Of a stretch of DNA of 64,000 nucleotides, positions 21,341 to 32,479 are shown piece after piece (position 1 is the stretch's first letter; every line of letters begins with the position of its first letter). Where the stretch lies: positions 248,001 to 312,000 of the forward strand of contig JBAMDO010000032.1 of assembly GCA_037074765.1 (NCBI GenBank), in the 5' to 3' direction. Origin of the DNA: Mansonella perstans. Lineage: Eukaryota > Nematoda > Chromadorea > Rhabditida > Onchocercidae. The notes below the pieces were generated by a model. That model was not told where the DNA came from and ran no database searches. It saw only the letters and a program-made list of their open reading frames with translations. Made by a program: the position numbers and the translations under genes.

Positions 21341-23477
21341 ATGTTTAATCAGTTATTGACATGGCAAGTGAAATATGAGCGCATTGTTTAAATTCAATTG
21401 CATTCCAATAAATGACAAATAATTTAATTTCCAGAAGAAGTATTGCAGCTTTTATACGTGTAAATGATATTAATGATAGACTAGAAATAACAAAAGAGTA
21501 TTTGAATATTTTTGACACATTTCTACCAAATTAACTTAAATTCCATAATGTCCACGAAATTTTCATTAGTATTGACTAAGATCAATTGCTTTGAGCTATG
21601 ACATTATAATTGAAGCTTTTTGGAGCCTTTTTTAAACAATTTGTGTCTTATATTCATGAGAGATGTAGTGAATCGATACTTTTATCGATACTTTTAGGAT
21701 TTTGTTTTTCTCAACAATCAATTTGGCTCAACAAATACCACTAATAAACAAACCAGTAAGATATGTAACCCAGCCAATAAGATTTATTCCAAAAATTTTT
21801 CTAGAAGGTTAGATTTTTCTCTTTACATTTTATAATTTCCTTACAGTAAGCAAATAACAAAATATCATGTTTGTTGCAACTATCCTACAGTGTATCTCTT
21901 TTATATATTAGTATTATCTGATGCTACGAAATACCGAGAAAGATCCATCTCATCACTCATTGTGGCATTATGGCAATGCATTCAGCATCTCCCATGTTTT
22001 TATGAGAAAACATCGATATATTTTAATAAAAAGTAAAAGCATGTAAAATTATTGTTTGAATATAGGTGAACCGAACAAAATCATTTGCATCTACGTGTTC
22101 CGAACATGTCCATACTGTGATAGAGTTATCATCGCTGCGCTCAAGAAAGGCATCCAGTTAGTCTCTTGAAATTTTAGTATATCAAAGCAATTTATCAACA
22201 TTATTTATAAGCAATTCATTGTTAACATCCATTGCAGATTTCTTATTTCTTATATTGACGAACAAAATAAGCCTGATTGGTTTCGTTTGAACAATTTCAA
22301 AGCACCCGTGCTACAACATGGCGATAAGGCTTGTTGTTTATATCAAAATTGGTCATTTATATCAAAATGAATAGCAAATATCCATCCACTTCATTTCTAG
22401 ATCATTCCACTTTTTATTATGATTTTTATTGCATTTTCTGGCCATGTTTTGAAGACTAAGCCAAAAGCATCGCGTGATCACAATTAAGTGGGACTTATTG
22501 ACTTCTCACCTTCTGTGAAATTTACAAATATAGAATTACAGTTTGTGAATGACTCGCGTGTGATTCTGGAATATTTGGATGATGCGTTTCCAGAAAAAAG
22601 CATTCGGCCCAAAGAACCATATTTGAGAGCAAAACAGCGATATGATTCACTTCAACTACAAACGGTACATCGACTGATTTTTGCAACTCTATTTGCATCT
22701 ATTCGTGCTCTTTTAACAGCTATTTATTACAGATTTGTAATACAATACATGAAATGACACATTTGGGAAAGTTTTCCGGTAATGTCACTGATCTTGCACT
22801 GAAACTTTCCATGCCTGAGCAAGTTCTACAACATCCTTTCTTTTCAGGTTTCATCTTTTCATTTCTCCCTTTTTTTGTCCCATTTGCTACAAACTGCTTC
22901 TGGTCCCTCTCTTGCAAGCCTTCCTAATATTTTAATTTCAATTTGATTACACTCCTTTCTTTAACTTTTAATTTATATTTACTTTATAAATATAGGCACA
23001 ACAATCGGCTTACCAGACATCATGTTCTATCCGTTCATCCAACGTTTGTTTGTCATTCGACAATACGTTAAAGATTGCTTCCTTGAGCATTTCCCGAATA
23101 ATTATCCAAAACTTATGAAATGGTTCAACACGATGCGAGATTTGCCAGAGGTAACTGTTATTTATTAGCTATCCGTTCACGAAGCAACATTCACAAAATT
23201 TACAGGATCTGTAGCAATTGAATGAACATAGCAACGTAAACCTATCAGTGTCTCTTAATAAAGAATCCCGGAAACTTTAAGATTCATCAAAATCTCTTCG
23301 AACATTCTGCATTTTGAAAAATCTCAAAAAAAAATCGAACTTGTGGAGAGTAATTGTCTTTGTTTGCAGATCCGAACAGTTCGAGAATCAGAACCTCAGT
23401 TAAAGGCTCTTCTGATGACTACAGCAAAACCATATCCCACTGTTATGGACATTAATCGTTGTGGCTCTCGAACTTAA
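21341..23477 (+). CDS. Omega-class glutathione transferase-like gene, copy 1 (probably impaired)
   Basis: Thioltransferase/dehydroascorbate-reductase type GST by family. Exons: 21341-21363, 21449-21459, cassette 21715-21807, 22066-22156, 22238-22328, 22542-22664, 22733-22847, 22996-23150, 23370-23477. The thioredoxin-fold half has RTCPYCDRVIIAALKKGI, then FRLNNFKAPVLQHGDK. The helical half has DSRVILEYLDDAFP and GLPDIMFYPFIQRL, as in nematode GSTO. Three defects or oddities are seen. The cassette exon's acceptor reads CTCAA where the minus copies have CTCAG. Exon 1 has a GC donor (GCAAGTG). The intron after 22328 starts GCTTGT. The only nearby substitute acceptor (TTTTAG at 21697) adds 17 nt and breaks the frame, but skipping the 93-nt cassette exon would keep it. 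Ends in CGSRT. Confidence 0.7.
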
Positions 23478-24210
23478 CTCAGCCCTTCAATGTTGTAAGA
23501 GCACCAACCACACTTGCATATCACATTCAGAAAACAGTGAAAGAAGGCTATCTTATATTTTCTTTGAATTAATATGAATAATGTTATGCCGAACCTATCT
23601 TCTCTTCTTTACTTCTTAAATATTTTAATATCATAAGGCATTGCAGCAAATTGCCATCAAAATCACCAGTATAAGGTTAATAAATAAAATCGAATTCGAT
23701 GACTGCATGCCTTTTGTCTTTGCTCACAACGAAGCGTAATTATACCAAACTCCAAAACAGTGATCGGAAAATGTATTCTTTCTTTGCCTTCTTGGGAATG
23801 ATAATAAAAATAAAGGATTAAAGACGTACTATGACGCACAAGCCAAAAGACTGAAAAGTTTCGCTTTTCATAATAAGCAAATTCTTCGAAATAAAACCAC
23901 AAAAATAAGCAATGAATATTTCAAGAAATAAAGAAAGATTTTTTCGGATACATATATGCTCAACTTTCCTATTATCATAAAAGTATATTTCAACTTGGCA
24001 GCAAATAAACAAAACTATTCCATAAGCAGAATTTTTTTTCCATTTTGACCAAATACTGATCATGATCACAATCACTTCGTCATTCTAACTGCTTGACTGA
24101 GAAGAATATTTACTCTCCATGTTTCTCAAAACTTTTCTTATTTTTGATTCATAGCCAGTTTGATATCGGCTATTTTTTTATCTAAAAATCATTCACATCT
24201 GCTATTTATG

Positions 24211-24539
24211 AACATAGAAAATATTGACAAGTGCTTCCCTAAATTATGTTTTCAAGTTCTGTAGCCTACCTTCTAAAAACTCATTCTATCCAAAAATTTT
24301 CGTTCTCAGTCGTTTTAAAAACGTCACTTTGCTATACCTCTCTTCTCCATTTTGACTTCTCTTTCCTCCATTATTATCATTCACTACTGTCGCCCCATTT
24401 CCAGCTCTTTTCCTTTCCACGTCTAAAAGAAGAGAAGTCAAAAGGAGAAGTAAACTTCCATTTCGAAAAATAAGAATTCGTCATCCGGAGTCAGAGGATA
24501 AGCATTACTTAAATAGTTCTTGGTTTATTGCGGCAGATT
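24211..24539. other. Spacer between GST block 1 and dnj-10, no gene seen
   Basis: T- and C-rich sequence holding the dnj-10 3' UTR on the minus strand. An open frame on + here is Ser/Phe/Leu-rich low-complexity noise. Confidence 0.5.
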
Positions 24540-27487
24540 TCAAAAATCTAAATAAGGAAACACATAGTTATCTCATAAAAAAGATGTCAGAAAGAAAAAG
24601 ATTACCTTCGACAGTACTCTTTATTCCCTGTATCGTACCTGGAGTGTCAGTTTCCAGCTCAGCCCAAGCGTGTATCAGCGCTTTCTGTTTGTCTGTTAAA
24701 AGCCTGAAAAATTATCTACAATCAATTCGATTCACGAATGGATATTAAATTTATATAGAACCTGGGTGAATTATGTATCGATTTCCTATAAATTGACACA
24801 AAAATCTTCAAATTTCCATAACTCATCAGAGATTCATTCTCCAAGCAACTCACATCAGTTAAAAACATCTCAAACACTTCATTCGTACTTCCCTCAGAAA
24901 TAATCAAATGCATCCTAAGCTGATAATAATGTTTTGCAAAGCTAATCACTTACTTTGGTACTTTCACTTTAATATTTATATACTGGTCTCCATGTCCTGC
25001 ATAATTTAATTTCTTTATTCCTCTACCCGTTAAACGCATTTTCGTATGTGATGCAGTTCCTGGTGGTATTTGTATATGCGTGTCTTCCTTTATGCCCGGC
25101 ACCTGTACGATTTCATCACGATAACAATACAACAGAACATTCAGACCATATCAATTTGTAAATAATTACAGTTTAATTGACCATGTTCCGATGGCGTATA
25201 TTATTTATATAATAAACGATGGAAATCGAAACTAGTAGAATCTTGAATCATCTCAAACCCTTCGATATTCGAGTAAAATTTCTGAACCCGAACAAAGAAA
25301 AGCCGCAATGCCATTCTACGAATGTAAATAAAATTATGTTTACTTCCTCAAGTTGAAACTATTATCTCCTATTATTCAGCTTATTTTATGGATTACTAAG
25401 AATTCACGAAATCATGGGGATGTACAGGAAATTGCATTTGGATAACTTCTGTACCAGCCTTACATTGACTTCCTTTATATCTTAATAATTATTTATATCG
25501 TACTATTTTTATGTTCTATAACAATTTCGTTTCCACTATTCATTTTCTCTTTTATTTCCTTTTTCTTTTCCTAACTTATTTCACAGACAAGAATAATTAT
25601 ACTTTGAAGAGAAAAAAAATACTTTGACTGTGCCTCCAAGAATCGCTTGTGCAATAGATATTTCAACATCACAGTGAATGTCATACTTATCACGTCGAAA
25701 ACGTGATGACGGAGCCACTTTGAAGGTAATGAAAACAGTTGACTAAAAAAAATCGTGAATATGAATAACTGTAAAACTAATTACAAATCTAATTATGATA
25801 GTTTTCAGAAAAAAATCGTTAAAACTGACTTTTCCTACGGGCATCCGGACAGTTTCACCATCATTTATTCCAGCTGGTACATTAACAGTTACAGAACGCC
25901 GCTGAACTGTTCGACCATGACCCTCGCATTGCAAACATGGATTTTTATTATAAGAACCCGTTCCTCCGCAGCGTCCACAAGTGGACTGCATATAAAATCC
26001 ACCCATTTGTTGCGTAACGTAACCTGTCCCATTGCAATATGGACAGGAAACCTAAACTAAGCAAAATGTTGAACGAACAGTTGTCTTGCCGAATATAAGC
26101 AAGTTTCATTTTTTTGTTTCATATTAAGTGATCAGCTCACAATTCCAAAAAAAAAGAAAAAATTACGAGGAATATCGTCTGCTAACAAGAACTACCATAA
26201 AATACAGTTCAGCAGCTCAAATCAAATTAATTTTCATTAAGAGTGATCGTTAGCAACAAAAACAAAGTTGAATCAAAAAAATATAAACATAAATAACAAC
26301 TATTGAGAAACACCTTTTTATAGCCCGGTTGAACTCCTTTTCCGAAACATGCAGGACAGTCATCCACAACATTTATATTCAAAGATTTCTGAGCTCCGCG
26401 GGCTGCATCTTCGAATGATATATTCAAAATATGCTGCTCTGATGACTCGAAGCCATCTGCCGAATCCGCGAAATCGCTGAAACTACTCGTGAAATTCGAA
26501 AATGGACTTCGTCCTCCTGAAATCCAATTATCTTTTCTCAATTAATTGTTAACAGCAAGCAGTAATTGTTGGAAAGAAATATTACTAAAGCGAGCTTTTG
26601 AATATTCTATTGAAATCAGAGTGGCACCTGGTGCTAGACTAATATATCCCATATAAATTTTGTCCATGTTTTACAATTTCTTACCGAACATTTTCTTAAA
26701 CAATTCTTCTGGATCAATTGTTGACTGGTACTGCCAGCCACCCGTATCGTAACCTGCTGCTCCAGCAGTCTGACGTTGCTGGAATGGGTCTGTACCAAAC
26801 TGATCGTACTGAGCACGTTTTTGATCATCACTAAGCACCTAAAAAGACTTCCGATCCAAGTAGAACCAAAATAAGATGTATTCAACAATTCTATGATTTC
26901 TGATTTCCCTGGAAACAAAGAATTCGTGACTGCCGATGTGTGCAAAAAAGCTTGAAACTTAATTCTTAAACCGACCTCATAAGCTTCAGATACTTCCTGA
27001 AATCGAGCACTGGCGTCTTTGCTTTTATTTACATCCGGATGGTACTCTTTGGCTAACTGAAAAAATTCAGCAATTCTGGTTTTCAAAAAAAATAAATGCT
27101 TCTACTGAAATCGAAGTATTACCAAGAAGGCAAAAATTCGAAAAACAATATCATCACAAATACAAACTTTATAGTATGCTTTTTTGATATCCTTTGCCGA
27201 TGCTCCCTTCTTCAGGCCTAAAATCTCATAGTAGTCGCGTTTATACCTAACATTGCTTGTGTGAATTCCAAATGTTTGCTTCATCAAAACATTTCGTTGT
27301 GCATCTGAAAAAAAAAAATTATAATTAAAAAGTTTGTCTGATCTTTCGCCAAGTTGGCAGTGTATGCAAAAACTTGTGATTTACTTGTAAAACAGCAGTT
27401 GATGATCGCAGCACACTGAACAGAAGCATGTTGCTGGGTTAAACAATGAGCGACTAGTCGACAAAGGCCTCGACCGGCAGGTATCAT
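24540..27487 (-). CDS. dnj-10: Mitochondrial DnaJ co-chaperone (DNAJA3/Tid1, DNJ-10 type)
   Basis: Type I J-protein partner of mitochondrial Hsp70. Exons on minus: 27487-27385, 27304-27168, 27056-26976, 26838-26685, 26516-26314, 26051-25830, 25742-25623, 25102-24954, 24703-24606, 24547-24540. They give 424 aa. The N terminus is Arg/Ala/Cys-rich without acids ([16 protein letters not shown]), consistent with a presequence. The J domain starts at [11 protein letters not shown] (about 58) with HPD at 86-88. Four zinc repeats follow: CPACFGKG (212), CPYCNGTG (229), CGRCGGTG (251), CLQCEGHG (265). Then come the client-binding domains, with [13 protein letters not shown] and [11 protein letters not shown]. 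The C terminus after STVE is uncertain: the last acceptor adds only AT TTT TGA (Asp-Phe-stop), so a different last exon is possible. The gene sits between inverted GST blocks and starts directly beside a minisatellite. Confidence 0.92.
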
Positions 27488-27768
27488 AGAACTTTCTGAT
27501 CCTACACACCTGTAATCAAGAACTTTTTGATCCTACACACCTGTAATCAAGAACTTTTTGATCCTACACACCTGTAATCAAGAACTTTTTGATCCTACAC
27601 ACCTGTAATCAAGAACTTTTTGATCCTACACACCTGTAATCAAGAACTTTTTGATCCTGCCACCTGTAATCAAGAACTTTCCGATCCTGCCACCTGTAAT
27701 CAAGAACTTTCTGATCCTGCCACCTGTAATCAAGAACTTTCCGATCCTGCCACCTGTAATCAAAAACC
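27488..27768. repeat. Minisatellite abutting the dnj-10 start codon
   Basis: About nine head-to-tail units of 31 bp (CCTACACACCTGTAATCAAG type), changing to 30-bp units (CCTGCCACCTGTAATCAAGA type), begin within a few bases of the dnj-10 ATG on its upstream side. The 30-bp units keep several frames open, encoding repeats of DYRWQDRKVL, which I regard as an artefact. The dnj-10 promoter must lie inside or beyond the array. Confidence 0.9.
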
Positions 27769-28624
27769 TGAAACATATTTGATCCGAATCTGTACATGAG
27801 CAATGCATTTTTTTTTTAATTTGCAATCGAAAAAGACTCAGATATTTTGGCATTTATTAGACGCACACATATACTAACTAACTGAGACATTCATGATGAA
27901 GTGAAAGATACGTTGACCTCTACTTGGACAACTCTCTTGACCCCTGCAACTACTACCATAGGGGGAAAAAAAACGGAAAGAACAGTGATGATGACCTTTC
28001 GTTCCGCCGAAAAATTCCGAAATACTAAAATCTAAAAACAACTGCGAGACCTTTTCCATCTGTTGCAGTTGCAAGAAGTAGTACACAGCTTTCTATCTGT
28101 TTTTTAAAAAAACTATAGAAGTGAGAGAAGGAAAGATTTTTCTGGTCTTTTTTAAACAATACTGTTTTTTTTGTAATTTTTATCTTTATTATCTCTTTAA
28201 ATAGCACTCTCTCGTTCACTGTTACAACTGCTAAACTAACCATAATGGTTAGACAATGCGTTTTGTATTTTAAAACTGTACAGTCTTTTTGCATTCTTTT
28301 TTTCTTTTCCACAAAAGTAATTTGCAATTATGTGATGGATTCCAATTAAACGAAGAATAAATTTGATAATTGTTACTATGTAAGAAATATTTTGTATTAC
28401 ATCAAATACAAATATTTTTTAAACAAAAGTATCAATTTATTTGAATTCAATATTCTCAGTTACGTGTTATCTGAAAGAAAATGACGTGACCTTTAAAATT
28501 TATTAATTAATTTTTAATATATGTTTATTGCACGTTTAAAATTATACTAAAATTATCATGCATTTTTGTGAAATATTTTTATTTGTTGCCAAATTAAAAT
28601 ACATTTTTACAGAACTTTAAGTGC
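27769..28624. other. Spacer upstream of dnj-10, no gene seen
   Basis: AT-rich DNA with A and T runs. Open frames are short and Lys/Phe-rich. It probably contains the dnj-10 promoter and the end of the right inverted-repeat arm. Confidence 0.5.
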
Positions 28625-29270
28625 ATATATATCTGTAATTTTTAGATCAAAAAATAGCCAATGATAAAATTGATGATCAAATGGATTAAAAAATAAGAAA
28701 AGTTTTGAGAAATATGGAGAAGTAAATATTCTTCTCAGTCAAGCAGTTAGAATGACGAAGTGATTGTGATCATGATCAGTATTTGGTCAAAATGGAAAAA
28801 AAATTCTGCTTATGGAATAGTTTTGTTTATTTGTTGCCAAGTTGAAATATACTTTTATGGTAATAGGAAAGTTGAGCATATATGTATCCGAAAAAATCTT
28901 TCTTTATTTCTTGAAATATTCATTGCTTATTTTTGTGGTTTTATTTCGAAGAATTTGCTTATTATGAAAAGCGAAACTTTTCAGTCTTTTGGCTTGTGCG
29001 TCATAGTACGTCTTTAATCCTTTATTTTTATTATCATTCCCAAGAAGGCAAAGAAAGAATACATTTTCCGATCACTGTTTTGTTTTGGAGTTTGGCATAA
29101 GTACGCTTCGTTGTAAACAAAGACAAAAGGCACGCAGTCATCGAATTCGATTTTATTTATTGACCTTATATTGGTGATTTTGATGGCAATTTGCTGCAAT
29201 GCCTTGTGATATTAAAATATTTAAGAAGTAAAGAAGAGAAGATAGGTTCGGCATAACATTATTCATATTC
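28625..29270 (-). repeat. Inverted copy of the GST 3' flank (right arm around dnj-10)
   Basis: This is the reverse complement of about 23560-24210, with few mismatches; for example TTTTGGCTTGTGCGTCATAG matches its complement at 23830. At about 29270 it joins a promoter module directly, with no GST exons between. This shows a deletion or rearrangement breakpoint at a shared ATATT-like sequence. Confidence 0.85.
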
Positions 29271-29520
29271 AAATATAGATGAATAATAACGACAGGAAAG
29301 GGATAACATAACGAGAACATTGCAGACGAAACTGAAGAAGTGACCCAAATCAATGCCATAATCAAGGTCAACTCTCTGATTTCCTACGCTTATATACGGA
29401 TATGTGTACCGATCTTAGCCAATCAGATTAAAACAAACGATAGGAAATAATTCTGAGTTCTGAGGTCACAGATATGACAATTATAAAAGGAAACAATTCA
29501 GAAAAATGATAAACAAGCAG
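29271..29520 (-). promoter_or_regulatory. Orphan GST promoter module without DR1
   Basis: TATATAAG (29389-29396 on minus) and CCAAT boxes are kept, but the roughly 26 bp that carry the DR1 in other copies are missing. It points toward dnj-10 and is followed by GST 3'-flank sequence instead of exons, so it is an orphan. It directly abuts the stop codon of GST copy 2. Confidence 0.5.
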
Positions 29521-31712
29521 TCAATTTAATATGAATATCGGTACGCTATCTTTAATAAATTCCATTGAATTTTGAGAGCCACAACGATTGGTGTTCATAA
29601 CAGTGGGATATTGTTTTGTTGTAGTTGTAGGAGTTGTCGGAGGATCCGTTAACTGAGGTTCGAGAATCAGAACTGATTCTCGAACTGTCCGGGTCTGCAA
29701 AGAAAGACAATTACTCTCCACTGCCAAGTTCGATTTTTGAGGTGTTTCAAAATGCAAATTATTCAAAGAGATTTTGATGAATGTTAAAGTTTTCAGGATT
29801 CTTTATTAAGAGACACTGGTAAGTTTGCGTTGCTATGCTCATTCAACTGCTGCAGAACCTGTACATTGTTGCTTCGTGAACGGGTAGCTAATAAATAACA
29901 GTACCTCTGGCAAATCTCGCATCGTGTTGAACCATTTCGCAAGTTTTGGATAGTTATTCGGGAAATACATAAGGAAGCAATCTTTAACGTATTGTCGAAT
30001 AACAAACAAACGTTGGATGAACGGATAGAACATGATGTCTGGTAAGCCGATTGTTGTGCCTATATTTATAAAGTAAATATAAATTAAAAGTTAAAGAAAG
30101 GAATGCAATCAAATTGAAATTAAAGTATTAAGAAGGCTTGCAAGACAGGGACCAGAAACAGTTTGTAGCAAATGGGACAAAAAAAGGGAGAAATGAAAAG
30201 ATGAAACCTGAAAAGAAAGGAGATTGTAGTTCTTGCTCAGCCATGGAAAGTTCCAGTGCAAGATCAGTGACATTACCGGAAAAGTTTCCCAAATGTGTCA
30301 TTTCGTGTATTGTATTACAAATCTGTAATAAATAGCTGTTAAAAGAGCACGAATAGATGCAAATAGAGTTGTAAAAATCAGTCGATGTACCGTTTGTAGT
30401 TGAAGTGAATCATATCGCTGTTTTGCTCTCAAATATGGTTCTTTGGGAAGAATGCTTTTTTCTGGAAACGCATCATCCAAATATTCCAGAATCACACGCG
30501 AGTCAACCACAAACTGCAATTCTATATTTTTAAATTTCATAGGAGGTGAAAAGTCAATAAGTCCCACTTAATTGTGATCACGCGATGCTTTTGGCTTAGT
30601 CTTCAAAGCATGGCCAGAAAATACAATAAAAATCATAATAAAAAATGGAATGATCTAGAAATGAAGTGGATGGATATTTGCTATTCATTTTGATATAAAT
30701 GACATTTTTGATATAAACAACAAGCCTTATCGTTATGTTGCAGAACTGGTGCTTTGAAATTGTTCAAACGAAACCAATTAGGCTCATTTTGTTCATCAAC
30801 ATAAAAAATTTCAAATCTGTAACGGACATTAACAATGAATTGTTAATTGTTAGCTTATAAATAATGTTGATAAATTGCTTTGATATACTAAAATTTCAAG
30901 AGACTAACGGGATGCCTTTCTTGAGCGCAGCGATGATAACTCTATCACAGTATGGACATGTTCGCAATACATAAATGCGAACGATATTCTTCGGTACACC
31001 TGTATTCAAACAATAATTTTACATATTTTTACTTTCTATTAAAATATATCGATGTTTTCTCATACAAACATGTGAGATGCTGAATGCATTGCCATAATGG
31101 TATTACTGCCAGAATAAGTGATGAAATAGATCTTTCTCAGTATATCGTAGCATCAGATAATACTAATATATAAAAGAGATACACTGTAGGATAGTTGCAA
31201 CAAACATGATATTTTGTTATTTGCTTACTGTAAGGAAATTATAAAATGTAAAGAGAAAAATCTAACCTTCTAGAAAAACTGTTGGAACAAATCCTGCTGG
31301 TCCCTTTATTACAAATTGTTGCGGAAGTGAGAAATTGATTGCTGAGAGAAACAAGATCCTAAAAGTATCGATAAAAGTATCGATTCACTACATCTCTCAT
31401 CAATATAAGACACAAATTGTTTAAAAAAGGCTCCAAAAAGCTTCAATTATAATGTCATAGCTCAAAGCAATTGATCTTAGTCAAACTAATGAAAATTTCG
31501 TGGACATTATGGAATTTAAGTTAATTTGGTAGAAATGTGTCAAAAAATTCAAATACTGTTTTGTTATTTCTAGTCTATCATTAATATCATTTACAGTATG
31601 AAAGCTGCAATACTCCTTCTGGAAATTAAATTATTTGTCATTTATTGGAATGCAATTGAATTTAAACAATGCGCTCATATTTCACTTACCATGTCAATAA
31701 CTGCTTAAACAT
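29521..31712 (-). CDS. Omega-class glutathione transferase-like gene, copy 2 (frameshifted microexon)
   Basis: Exons on minus: 31712-31690, 31604-31595, cassette 31341-31267, 30999-30909, 30816-30726, 30513-30391, 30322-30208, 30059-29905, 29694-29521. From the cassette exon onward the frame is intact and the protein resembles GSTO: INFSLPQQFVIKGPAGF, LRTCPYCDRVII, DEQNEPNWFRLNNF, EYLDDAFPEKSILPKEPY, GLPDIMFYPF. Exon 1 has a normal GTAAGTG donor. The second exon is 10 nt here versus 11 nt in the other copies (a CG to nothing/T change before GTAAAT), which would shift the frame unless splicing differs. The last exon carries an extra Thr/Pro run and the tail NSMEFIKDSVPIFI not found in copy 1. 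The conserved GC donor after exon 30816-30726 is present. Confidence 0.7.
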
Positions 31713-32343
31713 TGTCGAATGATGATGCTTGCTATTAGCAGTAAAGTTGAAACAATCGCTTAATGATAGCGTGATATACTGCAATTGAACTGTTTGTAAT
31801 AAAATTTTGCTAGCAATAGACTACAAACGCATAAGACAATTGCGATCCTAGCAGAATGGCGGTTTTCACTTTGTATTATTTTTGAAATAGGAAGCACTAA
31901 TCAGTTTGAAAAAGAAAGCGATAGAACAAAATGTAGAGTAAAATGCCTGAAATGATATTCTGCTCTAGCAAAGCCACTAATAAACTGAATTAAAGCAGCT
32001 TTGATGTAACCCATTTAAATTACTGGTTATAGATAGGTAATACATCAGATGTTGTCACGGCAGGTTATTTTCCTTAAACTAAAAAGATGGATTTATTCTT
32101 GGGTTGAATATTGAGTACATTAACTTTAAGGCAATCTTTGCGTGGTTTCCCGTCTGTTATGATAAGGTGCTAATTTGTTGCAAAGTAAAAGGGTTTATTG
32201 TTGTCAAAATTAAATGACGATGTTCAAAACTATGCGAATAATAACGACAAGAAAGGGATAACATAACGAGAAGATTGCAGGCGAAGCTGAAGAAGTGACC
32301 CAAATCAATGGCATAATCAAGGTCAACTCTCTGATTTCCTACG

Positions 32344-32378
32344 TTTATATACGGATATGTGTACCAATCTTAGCCAAT
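32344..32378 (-). promoter_or_regulatory. Promoter module of GST copy 2 (TATA and CCAAT, DR1 lost)
   Basis: TATATAAA (32344-32351 on minus) and a CCAAT box (32374-32378) are conserved with copies 1 and 4. The AGGTCA repeats expected just upstream are deleted, with the flanking AAACAAATGATAGGAAATAA joined directly. Confidence 0.5.
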
Positions 32379-32479
32379 CAGATTAAAACAAATGATAGGA
32401 AATAATTCTGAGTTCTGAGGTCACAGATATGACAATTATAAAAGGAAACAATTCAGAAAAATGATAAACAAGCATTCAA

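Larger units (their letters stand above)
19345..24210 (+). repeat. GST array block 1 (plus orientation)
   Basis: This block begins at GGGAAAATTAATAG. Its first 2.3 kb (to about 21620) is a near-identical direct copy of 35250-37490. Its 3' part (about 23560-24210) is an inverted copy of 28625-29270. Its GST exons are inverted relative to the copies at 29.5-31.7, 32.5-33.7 and 39.2-41.4 kb. The block carries one promoter module, one GST copy and a 3' flank. Confidence 0.85.

Noticed and set aside
22488..22541. Extension of GST exon D upstream to MGLIDFSPSVKFTNIEL
   Set aside because: The alignment with omega GST and the shared acceptor place the exon start at the TTACAG/TGCAG site. The upstream part is intron that happens to be open.
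27609..27853. ORFs encoding DYRWQDRKVL repeats
   Set aside because: They come from the 30-bp minisatellite upstream of dnj-10; no start context or splice signals, and two frames are equally open.
28760..29017. 85-codon ORF also present inverted at 23818-24075
   Set aside because: Same DNA in the inverted repeat; Phe/Ile/Lys-rich, no similarity, 3' flank of GST units.
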